Origin: Antarctobacter heliothermus
GTDB lineage: Bacteria; Pseudomonadota; Alphaproteobacteria; Rhodobacterales; Rhodobacteraceae
Reading direction: 5' to 3'
Assembly: GCF_900188425.1 (NCBI RefSeq)
Contig: NZ_FZON01000016.1
Coordinates: 16,009-80,008, forward strand
DNA: 64,000 bases
The notes below the pieces were generated by a model that did no database searches, was not told the DNA's origin, and saw only the letters and a list, made by a program, of their open reading frames with translations. Every line of letters starts with the position of its first letter. The first letter of the stretch is position 1. Position numbers and translations under genes: made by a program. Positions 15,427 through 24,067 of the stretch are shown here, in pieces.

Positions 15427-17268
15427 TCAGACGATCAGGAAATCGTCGGCCCCGATGGTGGGCAAGGACGACAGCTGGGCAAAAGCGACGGCTTCGGCAT
15501 CGCCGCTGCCGTCGCTGTCGTAGTAGACCTTGCCGGTATCGGTCTCATAGATGATGCGCTGGTCTGCGGTGGTGGCGACGCCATCGACGTTGGCAACGAA
15601 CATCCCGGCATCCAGCGTGCCACTGGTCAGACCCGTGAACACCGCGCTGTCCAGAACCATCACGTCTTCGCCAGCGACGAAATCAATGATCCGATCCTCG
15701 TTTGCGGGGTCAAGCGCCGAGTTGAAGACAAAGCTGTCCGCATCGTCGCCGCCGCGCAGGACGTCCTTGCCCTCGCCGCCATTGATCGTGTCCATCCCGT
15801 CATAACCGTACAGGATGTTACGACCCGCATCGCCGGTCAGCATATCGTCGTGGTTCGAGGCGTAGACATGTTCGAAACCCGAAATCACATCGCCTTCGGC
15901 GTCACCGCCAGAGGCCTGCTGCATGCCAAAGCCATCCGCGTTGAGGTCCACCGTCACGCCTCCGGCGGAGTCGGTGTATTGCAGGACATCCGCCCCGCTG
16001 CCGCCCTCCATGGTATCGGCCCCTTCGCCGCCCCGGATCGTGTCATTGCTGGCCCCACCGTCGATCACGTCATCGCCGTCAAAGCCCAGGATGTAGTTCC
16101 TGCCCGCATCGCCAGTCAGGTCATCGCCGAAATCAGACCCCTGGATATTCTCGAAACCGGACAGAACGTCGCCTTCGCCATCGCCACCAGAGGCCGACTG
16201 AAAGCCGTCCATGCCCACGGTCAGATTGACCGTGACGCCTGACGCAGAGCCAAGGTATCTGACCCAGTCATTCCCGTTGCCGCCGTCCAGTGTATCGGCG
16301 CCCAATCCGCCGCGCAGCACGTCGTCCCCATCCATGCCGTTGATGATGTCATCCCCATCATAGCCGAACAGGATATTGCGACCAGCGTTGCCGGTGATCA
16401 CGTCAGCATGGTCGGACGCATAGACATTCTCAAAGTTGGAGATGACGTCGCCCTCTGCGTCGCCACCTGATGCCTGCTGAAATCCGGCACCGTCCTCATT
16501 CAGGTCGACCGTGACGCCGGCGGTTGAGCCGACGTAGTATAGGACGTCCTCATCCGCGCCGCCGTCCAGGGTATCTGCGCCCGCGCCGCCAGAGACCGTG
16601 TCATCGCCCGCGTCGCCGCTGATCACATCGTTGCCACCCTGACCGTCAAGGCTGTCGTCGCCGGCCAGCCCCAAAATCAGGTTCATTCCCCGATCACCCA
16701 AAAGGGTATCGTCCTGTGGAGTTCCTATGACATTGTCGATCACGTCCGCGATATCGACGTTCATCGACCCAAGGTCGATCAGGTCACCATCGACGGCGGC
16801 GCGCAGCGAAATCACTGCTACTTCGTCACCAAAGACATCCTGGGCACCCGTGTAGGTCACCGCGTTGCCGTCGTTCAGAAAGTCCGTGATGTCATCGCGT
16901 GTGCCTGTGAGGTACAGCGGGCCGGTCCCGCCACCGGTCACCGTGACATCCTGTGTTCCGGTGGCATCGAGCGTCCCCTCTCCGACCTTGAATTCCAGCG
17001 TCATGATCTCGGACTTCTTGGCGATGCTGTTGAACTTGATGTCCGAGAGATCGACGTTCCCGGCCGTATCCTCGTCAAACAGCAGGTCTGTCGGCAGCTT
17101 CTTGGATATGGAATTTTTCGTCTTGTCGGCAGTGTCCTGCTGAAAGATCTGCAACCATTGCTCGCCAGGATTTGCCTGTTGGTCGGCAGCCCTGTCGAAA
17201 CTGAGGCCAAAGTTAAAAGAGACATGGATGCCGGACAAACCATTGGCAGAGTGAGAGAACGTGAACAT
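15427..17268 (-). CDS. RTX calcium-binding repeat protein, probable type I secretion substrate
   Basis: The start at 17268 (MFTFSHSANG) is chosen because AGGAAAGG lies 8 bases upstream; the frame continues 36 codons further without a ribosome-binding site. The 613-residue protein has a unique N-terminal region (1-190) and a first run of calcium-binding nonapeptides (such as GDAGDDTVS). Three consecutive 93-residue repeats follow (227-319, 320-412, 413-505), and then a C-terminal region ending in GADDFLIV, typical of RTX secretion signals. No Sec signal is present. No TolC/HlyB/HlyD genes are in the window, so the exporter is elsewhere. It diverges from the polysaccharide operon, and a surface or matrix role is plausible. 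Confidence 0.85.
   Translation of the reverse strand: MFTFSHSANGLSGIHVSFNFGLSFDRAADQQANPGEQWLQIFQQDTADKTKNSISKKLPTDLLFDEDTAGNVDLSDIKFNSIAKKSEIMTLEFKVGEGTLDATGTQDVTVTGGGTGPLYLTGTRDDITDFLNDGNAVTYTGAQDVFGDEVAVISLRAAVDGDLIDLGSMNVDIADVIDNVIGTPQDDTLLGDRGMNLILGLAGDDSLDGQGGNDVISGDAGDDTVSGGAGADTLDGGADEDVLYYVGSTAGVTVDLNEDGAGFQQASGGDAEGDVISNFENVYASDHADVITGNAGRNILFGYDGDDIINGMDGDDVLRGGLGADTLDGGNGNDWVRYLGSASGVTVNLTVGMDGFQSASGGDGEGDVLSGFENIQGSDFGDDLTGDAGRNYILGFDGDDVIDGGASNDTIRGGEGADTMEGGSGADVLQYTDSAGGVTVDLNADGFGMQQASGGDAEGDVISGFEHVYASNHDDMLTGDAGRNILYGYDGMDTINGGEGKDVLRGGDDADSFVFNSALDPANEDRIIDFVAGEDVMVLDSAVFTGLTSGTLDAGMFVANVDGVATTADQRIIYETDTGKVYYDSDGSGDAEAVAFAQLSSLPTIGADDFLIV
15754..16590 (-). repeat. Three 279-base in-frame repeats in the RTX gene
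   Basis: Repeats occupy 16312-16590, 16033-16311 and 15754-16032 and encode exactly 93 residues each. Every unit starts with GADTL/MDGG-like sequence and contains GVTV-N/D-L, the invariant ASGGD-x-EGDV, and AGRN-x-x-LG/YGYDG-like calcium repeats. Equal length with moderate divergence points to duplication of a whole structural module. Confidence 0.9.
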
Positions 17269-17404
17269 GACGTGCCTTTCCTGATTGTGGACCCACGGGT
17301 GGCCGGCGATGGTCGGACAGGGGTCGGGAAGTGATGCAGAAACAGCACACAACCCCGATCTGACCGGCCGGATCATGCGGCGCGTCCGAACGTCGGATTC
17401 CTTA

Positions 17405-17419
17405 TTAGGCTTTTATTAA
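17405..17419. promoter_or_regulatory. Near-match CtrA site upstream of the RTX gene
   Basis: TTAG at 17405-17408 and TTAA at 17416-17419 are seven bases apart, one mismatch from the TTAA-N7-TTAA consensus. It sits in an AT-rich patch about 140 bases upstream of the RTX start, where its promoter should be. On its own this is weak; with the perfect site at 17634 it becomes more interesting. Confidence 0.3.
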
Positions 17420-17576
17420 CCTTGAGATTGTGTTTGGCTCGTGGAGCGAATTGGGAATATATGGGGCTCTTGCGTGTCCCTGCCCCTAGGCGTTGAGGTG
17501 CTACTGCCGACATCAGCAGCCCAAACACCGTCAAATCCCGCCCACTGTCCCGCCACCGGAAACATTTCCGCACAGG

Positions 17577-17606
17577 TGGCCCCAATGTTTCCACGTTGGC
17601 CCCAAT
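17577..17606. repeat. Two direct repeats 20 bases apart upstream of the polysaccharide operon
   Basis: TGGCCCCAAT occurs at 17577-17586 and again at 17597-17606, exactly 20 bases (about two helical turns) apart, each followed by a T-rich then CC-containing segment. Such spacing is typical of activator or repressor sites bound on one DNA face. The regulator is unknown. Confidence 0.45.
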
Positions 17607-17633
17607 TTTCGCCACATTTGCCGTTCATCTTCA

Positions 17634-17648
17634 TTAACAGAACGTTAA
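17634..17648. promoter_or_regulatory. Candidate CtrA site (TTAA-N7-TTAA) at the polysaccharide operon
   Basis: TTAA at 17634-17637 and 17645-17648 with a seven-base spacer match the CtrA consensus exactly. It ends 13 bases before the ATG of the UDP-sugar dehydrogenase gene and overlaps its ribosome-binding region. A bound CtrA would therefore act as a repressor at this position unless the true start lies further downstream. Confidence 0.5.
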
Positions 17649-17661
17649 GGGATGAAATCTC

Positions 17662-19038
17662 ATGGTCTCCACAACACTTCAGAACGCGCGCCTCGACCGG
17701 CGTGCACGGGTTACACGGATCGAACCGGCGATCCATCTTGTCGCGGACAATGGCCCGTCAAAGGCAGCGTTCGAAAACATCGCCGTCATCGGGCTGGGTT
17801 ATGTCGGCCTGCCGCTGGCGGTGCGACTGGCCGGAAAGTTCGAACGGGTTCAGGGTCTTGATATCTCCGCCCGGCGTGTGGATGAGATCAGACGCGGTTT
17901 CGATGCGTCCAATGAGGTTGACGAGGTCCTGCTGCGCCGCTGCGGCCTGCGCGCCAGCACAGACCGTACAGAGATCGCGGACGCGTCCTTTTACATCGTC
18001 ACCGTCCCGACACCGATCAACGACGCGCGCCAACCCGACCTTGGGCCGCTGATTTCGGCCTGCGAGACCGTCGGTCAACACCTGAAAAAAGGGGATGTGG
18101 TGGTCTTTGAATCGACCGTCTATCCCGGCGCTACCGAAGAGATCTGCGCCCCGATCCTCGAAGGTCTGTCCGGCCTCAAGATGGGGGACGACTTTGGCCT
18201 GGGCTACAGCCCCGAGCGGATCAACCCCGGCGACAAGGTCAACACCGTCACAAATGTGGTCAAGGTCATCTCCGGCGACACAGAGGCCACGTTGAACCGG
18301 GTCCGCGCCGTCTATGAGACCGTGATCGACGCGGGCCTGCACGCCGCTCCGACCATCAAAGTGGCCGAAGCATCGAAGGTTCTTGAGAACACCCAGCGCG
18401 ACGTCAACATCGCGTTGATGAACGAAATGTCGATGATTTGCGACAAGATCGGCATCAACACCCATGATGTGATCGAGGCCGCCGCGACCAAATGGAATTT
18501 CGTTGCGATGACACCCGGCCTTGTGGGGGGACATTGCATCGGCGTCGATCCTTACTATCTGGCGACGCTGGCGGAAAAGGTGGGGCACACCCCGCAACTG
18601 ATCATGGCCGGGCGCCGCACAAATGAGGCGATGGTGCGCCACACGGCAGACGCGGCGCTGCGGTTCCTGCTCAAACAAGGCGGGGCCATCGCGGGCAAGC
18701 GTGTTGCCATCTGTGGCATTACTTTCAAGGAAGACGTGCCCGACATGCGCAATTCCAAGGCGCTGGACCTGATCAAGATGCTGCGCGGCTACGGGATCGA
18801 GATGCTGGTGCACGATCCGCACTGCGATCAGGACGAGGCAGAGGCCTGTGGCCTGACGCTGTGTGACACCGAAGAGTTGGCAAATCTCGACCTGATGATC
18901 CTGACCACCGCACACCGGGAATACCTCAATGACCGGGCATTCCTGAACCGCATCCGCGACGGCGGCGTTCTGATGGACGTCAAAGGCGTTCACCGGAAAT
19001 CGGTCAGATCCGACACTCTGACCTACTGGTCGCTGTAA
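17662..19038 (+). CDS. Nucleotide-sugar (UDP-sugar) 6-dehydrogenase, TviB/WbpA-like
   Basis: This 458-residue cytosolic enzyme oxidises the C6 hydroxyl of a UDP-sugar to the uronic acid using NAD. The Rossmann motif GLGYVGLPLA (residues 44-53), PTPI, ESTVYPGATEE and the catalytic cysteine motif GGHCIGVDPYY (C292) are all present. The sequence is closer to the TviB/WbpA branch (UDP-N-acetylhexosamine) than to UDP-glucose dehydrogenase, which is inference. A 40-residue N-terminal extension precedes the Rossmann fold; a start inside it is possible because the CtrA-like site lies right at this ATG. First gene of the polysaccharide operon. Confidence 0.88.
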   Translation: MVSTTLQNARLDRRARVTRIEPAIHLVADNGPSKAAFENIAVIGLGYVGLPLAVRLAGKFERVQGLDISARRVDEIRRGFDASNEVDEVLLRRCGLRASTDRTEIADASFYIVTVPTPINDARQPDLGPLISACETVGQHLKKGDVVVFESTVYPGATEEICAPILEGLSGLKMGDDFGLGYSPERINPGDKVNTVTNVVKVISGDTEATLNRVRAVYETVIDAGLHAAPTIKVAEASKVLENTQRDVNIALMNEMSMICDKIGINTHDVIEAAATKWNFVAMTPGLVGGHCIGVDPYYLATLAEKVGHTPQLIMAGRRTNEAMVRHTADAALRFLLKQGGAIAGKRVAICGITFKEDVPDMRNSKALDLIKMLRGYGIEMLVHDPHCDQDEAEACGLTLCDTEELANLDLMILTTAHREYLNDRAFLNRIRDGGVLMDVKGVHRKSVRSDTLTYWSL

Positions 19039-19063
19039 TCGGCAAACGCGGGGGCGCGAAGAG

Positions 19064-21088
19064 ATGTTCACTGTCACACCGATCGGCTCATGCCGGATTG
19101 CGACGCCGCTGCGTCTGGGCCAATCGACGCGCGGCATCCGCCTGAACCTGAACCGCAGCTACGGCTATTGCCACTCGCCTGCCGAGGCAGTGCAACTGGC
19201 GCGATTTCTGCGGGGCGAAATGACCATCTCCGCAGATGTCTGGCCCTTGGTGTCGCGGTCACATCAGCTTGCCACGCTGTCCTCTGAAATACACGTCCCG
19301 TCAGGTCTGTATGTGATCGAACTGGCGTCTGCCAAGGAACTGACCATCGACGGCGTTTCGATCCAGTTGAACTATCTGAAATCGACGTACCCCGATTTCT
19401 TTGCCGACCCTGACCGGATGCAAGCGTTTTGGGACGCGGCGCAGACCGGCGACCGCGCCAGAACCACCGCCTTTCTGGACAAGGCGTGGTCCGCCACGGA
19501 CGCCCAACGCGCGGACTCTGCCGTTTTGTCCCGGATCACGCTGAATTACGTTACGCCCGACAGTCTGGCGCAAGACATCCAGACATTGGGGCGTCTGCTG
19601 CCGGACGTGATGTTTGTCTCTCACGTCAACGCACGCAAGCCGGACGGCCAGACCATCAAATCCCGCGCCAGCTTGGTTACTATGGTCAGCGACGGCGTCC
19701 GCGACGCCGGGTTCGACCTGTATGACCCGACGCAGTTGATGGCCGAATTTGGCCAACCTGCGGCGATCGAGGACGACAGCACCAGTCTTGCCCATTTCAC
19801 CACACCCTTTAGCACCGCGGTCATGGATGACTGGATGGCCCGGTTCATTGCCCCCCGGACGGATGCGGCAGTTGCAAGCGGTACAGTCCCCGCCGAGACG
19901 CTGCGTGCCCAAATCGACGCCGCCTGCACCGCCGGACACTTTGCCGAGGCGACAAGCCGGCTGTCGGCGCTGTCGACCAGGACCGAAGAATACCGACCGT
20001 TCGGGAAAAAAGTACATCGCGCCCAGAAAGCCGCGCAGGCCGTGTTCCACAAGGATCTGTCAGCCAAGGCGGCTTCGGCGAAATCACTGGACATGGCCAA
20101 CAGTGTCCAAACGGCCGGTCGCCTGGGCCTGTTCGAAACGGCCCGGCTATTGGCGACGGACGCGGAAGATCGCTTTGTTGCCCTGCCCTGCCACATCCTG
20201 ACGGACGTGGCTTTGCGCGCTGAGGCTGCGGGCGACATCGCCAGCGCGGCGCAATTCGCAATCGCGGCCTGCCGCCAGCACGATACCGCAGATCGCGCCG
20301 CGCAGGTGCTGGCCGATCTTGTTGTCGCGCAACAGATCGACCTGTCAGACAGGCTGGAACCGACAAAACTGGCCAAGGTCCAGTCCTGCCTCTCCGTGGC
20401 GGGCATCGAAGCGGCGCTGACGCATGCCGACGCGCCGATAAAGACGCTGATCTCCAGCCACCTGAGCGCGACTGACCTGACCAAGATCGCCGCCGGTCTT
20501 GCAGAAAAACGGGGCGTCAATGCGGCGGCCCACATCCTTGCCCATTGGCGCGACCTGCACGACATGCCCCGCCTTCGGGACAAGGGAGTGATCGCCTTGC
20601 TTGACGCCTGGACCAACCAGGCCACGCAACTCCAGCGCCCGCTGGACCGCATCCGCGCACTGATCGCCATCCAACAGGCCGACCCGCGCCACAAAGCCGT
20701 CCGCGAGGCACTGCGCACGGCCAAGATCGATCTTGCGACGCGCTACCGCGCGGCAGGCAAGGCACGCGACTGGGCCGCCCTGTCGGCCTTGGCCGCAGAG
20801 GTTCAGGCCATCGCGATCCCGTTGCCGGAATACGACCTGTGGCGCGCAAGAGTGCAATTCGACGACGGCGATTTTGCCCGCGCCATCGCCTATGGCTGCG
20901 CCGCTGCGGAGCAGATGCCGGACAGGATCAATGTTTGGGTTCTCTTGATGCGCGCTGCGGTCAAAACCGGGGACTCTTCCCTTGCGGCAAGGTCCGCAGA
21001 CCGGGTCATCGCGCTTTCGGATGAAGCGACGGAAAAACTGCGGGCACAGGCCGAAGCCGTGCAGCGTAAATTGCTCGCCGAGGTGTAA
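19064..21088 (+). CDS. SGNH-hydrolase-like/TPR-like polysaccharide-cluster protein
   Basis: The product is 674 residues with no signal peptide. The first about 250 residues begin MFTVTPIGSC and include SHVN (186-189), a dataset of invariant-looking Asp (237/238) and H244 in DDSTSLAHF. This Ser...Asp-x-x-His arrangement is like the GSCFA/SGNH esterase-acyltransferase families. The remaining about 420 residues are Ala/Leu/Asp-rich helical hairpins resembling TPR repeats. A role in acylating or deacylating the cluster's polysaccharide is inferred from position and motif. Family assignment is tentative. It is 25 bases after the dehydrogenase gene and 3 bases before the glycosyltransferase gene. 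Confidence 0.5.
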   Translation: MFTVTPIGSCRIATPLRLGQSTRGIRLNLNRSYGYCHSPAEAVQLARFLRGEMTISADVWPLVSRSHQLATLSSEIHVPSGLYVIELASAKELTIDGVSIQLNYLKSTYPDFFADPDRMQAFWDAAQTGDRARTTAFLDKAWSATDAQRADSAVLSRITLNYVTPDSLAQDIQTLGRLLPDVMFVSHVNARKPDGQTIKSRASLVTMVSDGVRDAGFDLYDPTQLMAEFGQPAAIEDDSTSLAHFTTPFSTAVMDDWMARFIAPRTDAAVASGTVPAETLRAQIDAACTAGHFAEATSRLSALSTRTEEYRPFGKKVHRAQKAAQAVFHKDLSAKAASAKSLDMANSVQTAGRLGLFETARLLATDAEDRFVALPCHILTDVALRAEAAGDIASAAQFAIAACRQHDTADRAAQVLADLVVAQQIDLSDRLEPTKLAKVQSCLSVAGIEAALTHADAPIKTLISSHLSATDLTKIAAGLAEKRGVNAAAHILAHWRDLHDMPRLRDKGVIALLDAWTNQATQLQRPLDRIRALIAIQQADPRHKAVREALRTAKIDLATRYRAAGKARDWAALSALAAEVQAIAIPLPEYDLWRARVQFDDGDFARAIAYGCAAAEQMPDRINVWVLLMRAAVKTGDSSLAARSADRVIALSDEATEKLRAQAEAVQRKLLAEV

Positions 21089-21091
21089 GGG

Positions 21092-23053
21092 ATGGTATCG
21101 CTTGCGGAACAGATCAACCTGTCCAACAACGGCTTGCCGTTGCCGGATGGCGTGTCGCAAGAGATTTTCGACTTGTCGAGAAACATAAAGCGGTCCGAAA
21201 TGGCGGCGGATATCCTCCAGCGGCTGGAGCCGGTTCTGAAAGACTACCGCGCGGACAGAAACATCGCCGTGGCCTGTGGTCTCTTGCTGGAAAAGACAGG
21301 CACAGAGCGCGACATGCGGTCACTTTGGGATCATCTTCAGGGCCGCTACCCGGAGGATGGTCTGGCGCTGCGGATGCTGATGCGATGGTATCGCCGCGAC
21401 GGGCGTGTTGCGGACGGCATCGACCATATCGCGCGTCTCTACCCGGATTGCTGGCGCACCCTGTCACAGGCCCGGATTGCCCTGCCCGGACTTGTCGAAC
21501 TCAAGGCGTGGGACGAACTGGACCAACTGTGGGCCACCCTGTCCGTCCTGCACCCGCAGGATCGATCCCTGCGCATGGACTATATCAAGGCACTTTTGGA
21601 ACAGTCGCGATTTATCGATGCTGCAACGGTTGCCAAAGGCGTGTATGCTCGCGAACGTATGGGCAGAGCATCTCAAGAAATGCTCGCTACAGTTGAGCAC
21701 AAAGCAGGCATGATGGCCAAATACAACCTGTCGCACTCTGCGACGGTGATCGATGAGATCTTTTCGCGGGCACCTTCGCCGCGCCCAAGGGCGTGCGCGC
21801 CGAAAATCGTCTTTTTCAGCGGACAATTGGGCACAGGCGGGGCCGAACGTCAGATGACGCGCATTGCCTGCGCGTTCAAGGAGCGCAGCAAAAGACACGC
21901 CAGCCCTACGCCCGAAGTCTGGGTCAAACACACGAACCCAGCCACCGGCGCGGATTTCTACCGACCCATGATGGCGGAGGCGGATGTGCCTGTCCGGGTG
22001 TTGGCCGAAGAACGACAGATCCAGACCGCCGAGTTGGGTGGCATTTCGTCCGAACTAGCCGAGTTGATCGACCTGCTGGCCCCTGACGTGCATCGCCACA
22101 CCTGCCAATTGCTCCGCCATTTCCGCGCCCATCAGACCGACGTGGCGTACCTGTGGCAGGATGGTGGGATCGTACAATCCGCCATTGCCGCCGTTCTGGC
22201 CGGTGTGCCCCGCATTGTGACGTCCTTTCGCGGCTTGCCGCCCAACCTGCGACCGACCTTTTACCGCGATGAACTGCCGGTGCTATATACCGCCCTTGCG
22301 CGGATGCCGCATGTCACGCTGACCGCCAACAGCCAAAAGGCGGCAACTGCCTATGAAGACTGGCTGGCCCTTGCGCCCGGCACCGTCCAGGTGATCCCCA
22401 ACGCCGTCAACATCATGTCGTCGGACGGCGATCAGACTGACACGGCGCTGTGGTCCGACATCCTACGCCAGACAGAGCCCTGCACCAAAACAGTGCTGGG
22501 CGTATTCCGGTTCGACACCAACAAACGCCCGCTTCAGTGGATCGAAACCGCGGCGCGCTATCTGGCCCGGCACGATGACACCCGGTTCGTGATGCTGGGC
22601 GATGGGGCGCTGTTGCCAGAAGCGCGCGCGCTGATCGAAACCCTTGGCCTGTCGCACCGGGTCTTTGCCGTGGGCATCCGCAGCAACGTCGGCTTTTACA
22701 TGCATCGGGCGGATCTGCTGATGCATCTGGCCCAGATGGAGGGCCTGCCCAACGTCCTGATCGAAAGCCAGCTGGTCGGAACACCCGTTCTGGCGACCCC
22801 CGCAGGCGGCACAGACGAGGTCGTGGAACAGGGCGTCACCGGCGTGATCCTGTCCGCTGCGGATACCCTCCCCGAACAGGAACTGGACACGGCACTGGCG
22901 TCGCTCTTGACGGACCCTGACAGGCTGGCCCGCTTTGGCGCCACGGCGATGGCCCATTCCGTTGATCGCTTTTCGGTCGAAACGATCCTGAACAGGACAA
23001 GCGACCTCTTCAATACAATCGAGACAGCAAAGACAATCGAGCAGGCATACTGA
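21092..23053 (+). CDS. GT4-type glycosyltransferase with N-terminal TPR-like region
   Basis: The product is 653 residues. Residues 1-220 are helical repeats resembling TPRs; from about 230 a GT-B fold begins (KIVFFSGQLGTGGAERQM). The C-terminal donor domain shows VFRFDTNKRPLQW, MLGDGALL and the E-x7-E motif EGLPNVLIE followed by GTPVLATPAGGTDEVV, diagnostic of GT4 retaining enzymes. It is probably cytosolic and adds a sugar to the growing polymer. It is much larger than a minimal GT4 enzyme because of the N-terminal region, which echoes the TPR part of the preceding protein. The stop abuts the next ATG with no gap. Confidence 0.85.
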   Translation: MVSLAEQINLSNNGLPLPDGVSQEIFDLSRNIKRSEMAADILQRLEPVLKDYRADRNIAVACGLLLEKTGTERDMRSLWDHLQGRYPEDGLALRMLMRWYRRDGRVADGIDHIARLYPDCWRTLSQARIALPGLVELKAWDELDQLWATLSVLHPQDRSLRMDYIKALLEQSRFIDAATVAKGVYARERMGRASQEMLATVEHKAGMMAKYNLSHSATVIDEIFSRAPSPRPRACAPKIVFFSGQLGTGGAERQMTRIACAFKERSKRHASPTPEVWVKHTNPATGADFYRPMMAEADVPVRVLAEERQIQTAELGGISSELAELIDLLAPDVHRHTCQLLRHFRAHQTDVAYLWQDGGIVQSAIAAVLAGVPRIVTSFRGLPPNLRPTFYRDELPVLYTALARMPHVTLTANSQKAATAYEDWLALAPGTVQVIPNAVNIMSSDGDQTDTALWSDILRQTEPCTKTVLGVFRFDTNKRPLQWIETAARYLARHDDTRFVMLGDGALLPEARALIETLGLSHRVFAVGIRSNVGFYMHRADLLMHLAQMEGLPNVLIESQLVGTPVLATPAGGTDEVVEQGVTGVILSAADTLPEQELDTALASLLTDPDRLARFGATAMAHSVDRFSVETILNRTSDLFNTIETAKTIEQAY

Positions 23054-24067
23054 ATGGCAACCATCTTCGTCACCGGAACCGCAGGGTTCATCGGCTTTCA
23101 CCTGGCAAAGCACCTGCTGGACGAAGGCTTTGCCGTTGTCGGCTATGACGGTCTGACGGACTATTACGACGTGGAATTGAAAAAGGCCCGCCACGCGATC
23201 CTTGAGAAAAACCCCAGATTTCGCGCCCAGATCGGGATGCTGGAAGACAACGACCTGCTGGCGAAAACGGTGGCAAAGGCCAAACCGGATGCGATTGTGC
23301 ATCTCGCAGCACAGGCGGGCGTGCGCTACAGTCTTGAAAACCCGCGCGCCTATATCGACTCCAACCTGACCGGCACCTTCAACCTGATGGAGGCGGCGCG
23401 GGAGGCGAGGGTGGATCACCTGCTGATGGCATCCACGTCGTCGGTCTATGGCGGCAACACCCAGATGCCGTTTGAAGAGACGCAACAGACCGATCTGCCC
23501 CTGACGCTCTACGCCGCGACCAAGAAGGCGAATGAGTCGATGGCGCATTCCTATGCGCACCTCTGGCACATCCCGACGACGATGTTCCGCTTTTTCACCG
23601 TCTACGGCACCTATGGACGCCCCGATCTCGCGCTGTTCAAGTTCGTGCGCGCGGCGCTCGCCGGGAAAACCATCGACGTCTACAACCACGGCAAGATGGC
23701 GCGCGACTTTACTTATGTGGATGATCTGGTCCACGCGATCCGCCTGTTGATCGACACGCCGCCGCCGCAGGTGGAGGGTCGCACCACGCCCATCCCCGGC
23801 GACAGCCTCAGCCCGGTGGCCCCCTTCCGCACCATGAACATCGGCAACGGCGCGTCGGTTCCGCTAATGGACTTCATCACAGAGCTGGAAAAGACGTTGG
23901 GCATGGAGATCCCCAAGAACATGATGGACATGCAGATGGGGGACGTGCCCGCCACATGGGCCAACACCGATCTGCTGGAGGCGCTGACCGGCTTTCGCCC
24001 CAACACGCCGGTCGCCGAAGGCATCCGCAACTTCGTCAACTGGTACAGGGACTACTATCAGGTGTAA
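23054..24067 (+). CDS. UDP-glucuronate 4-epimerase-like NAD-dependent epimerase
   Basis: This 337-residue extended short-chain dehydrogenase has GTAGFIG at residues 8-14, the active-site SSVYGG and Y153-x3-K157 (YAATKK), and the substrate region RFFTVYGTYGRPD seen in UDP-glucuronate 4-epimerases. It would convert UDP-glucuronate (or a related uronate from the first gene) to the galacto form for polymer synthesis. The stop shares one base with the following start (TAATG). Confidence 0.88.
   Translation: MATIFVTGTAGFIGFHLAKHLLDEGFAVVGYDGLTDYYDVELKKARHAILEKNPRFRAQIGMLEDNDLLAKTVAKAKPDAIVHLAAQAGVRYSLENPRAYIDSNLTGTFNLMEAAREARVDHLLMASTSSVYGGNTQMPFEETQQTDLPLTLYAATKKANESMAHSYAHLWHIPTTMFRFFTVYGTYGRPDLALFKFVRAALAGKTIDVYNHGKMARDFTYVDDLVHAIRLLIDTPPPQVEGRTTPIPGDSLSPVAPFRTMNIGNGASVPLMDFITELEKTLGMEIPKNMMDMQMGDVPATWANTDLLEALTGFRPNTPVAEGIRNFVNWYRDYYQV

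Larger units (their letters stand above)
17269..17661. other. Divergent promoter region between the RTX gene and the polysaccharide operon
   Basis: This 393-base interval carries the two CtrA-like sites, the 20-base-spaced direct repeats and AT-rich patches near 17400-17420 and 17605-17650, consistent with two divergent promoters. The frames that cross it are not credible genes. Confidence 0.5.
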
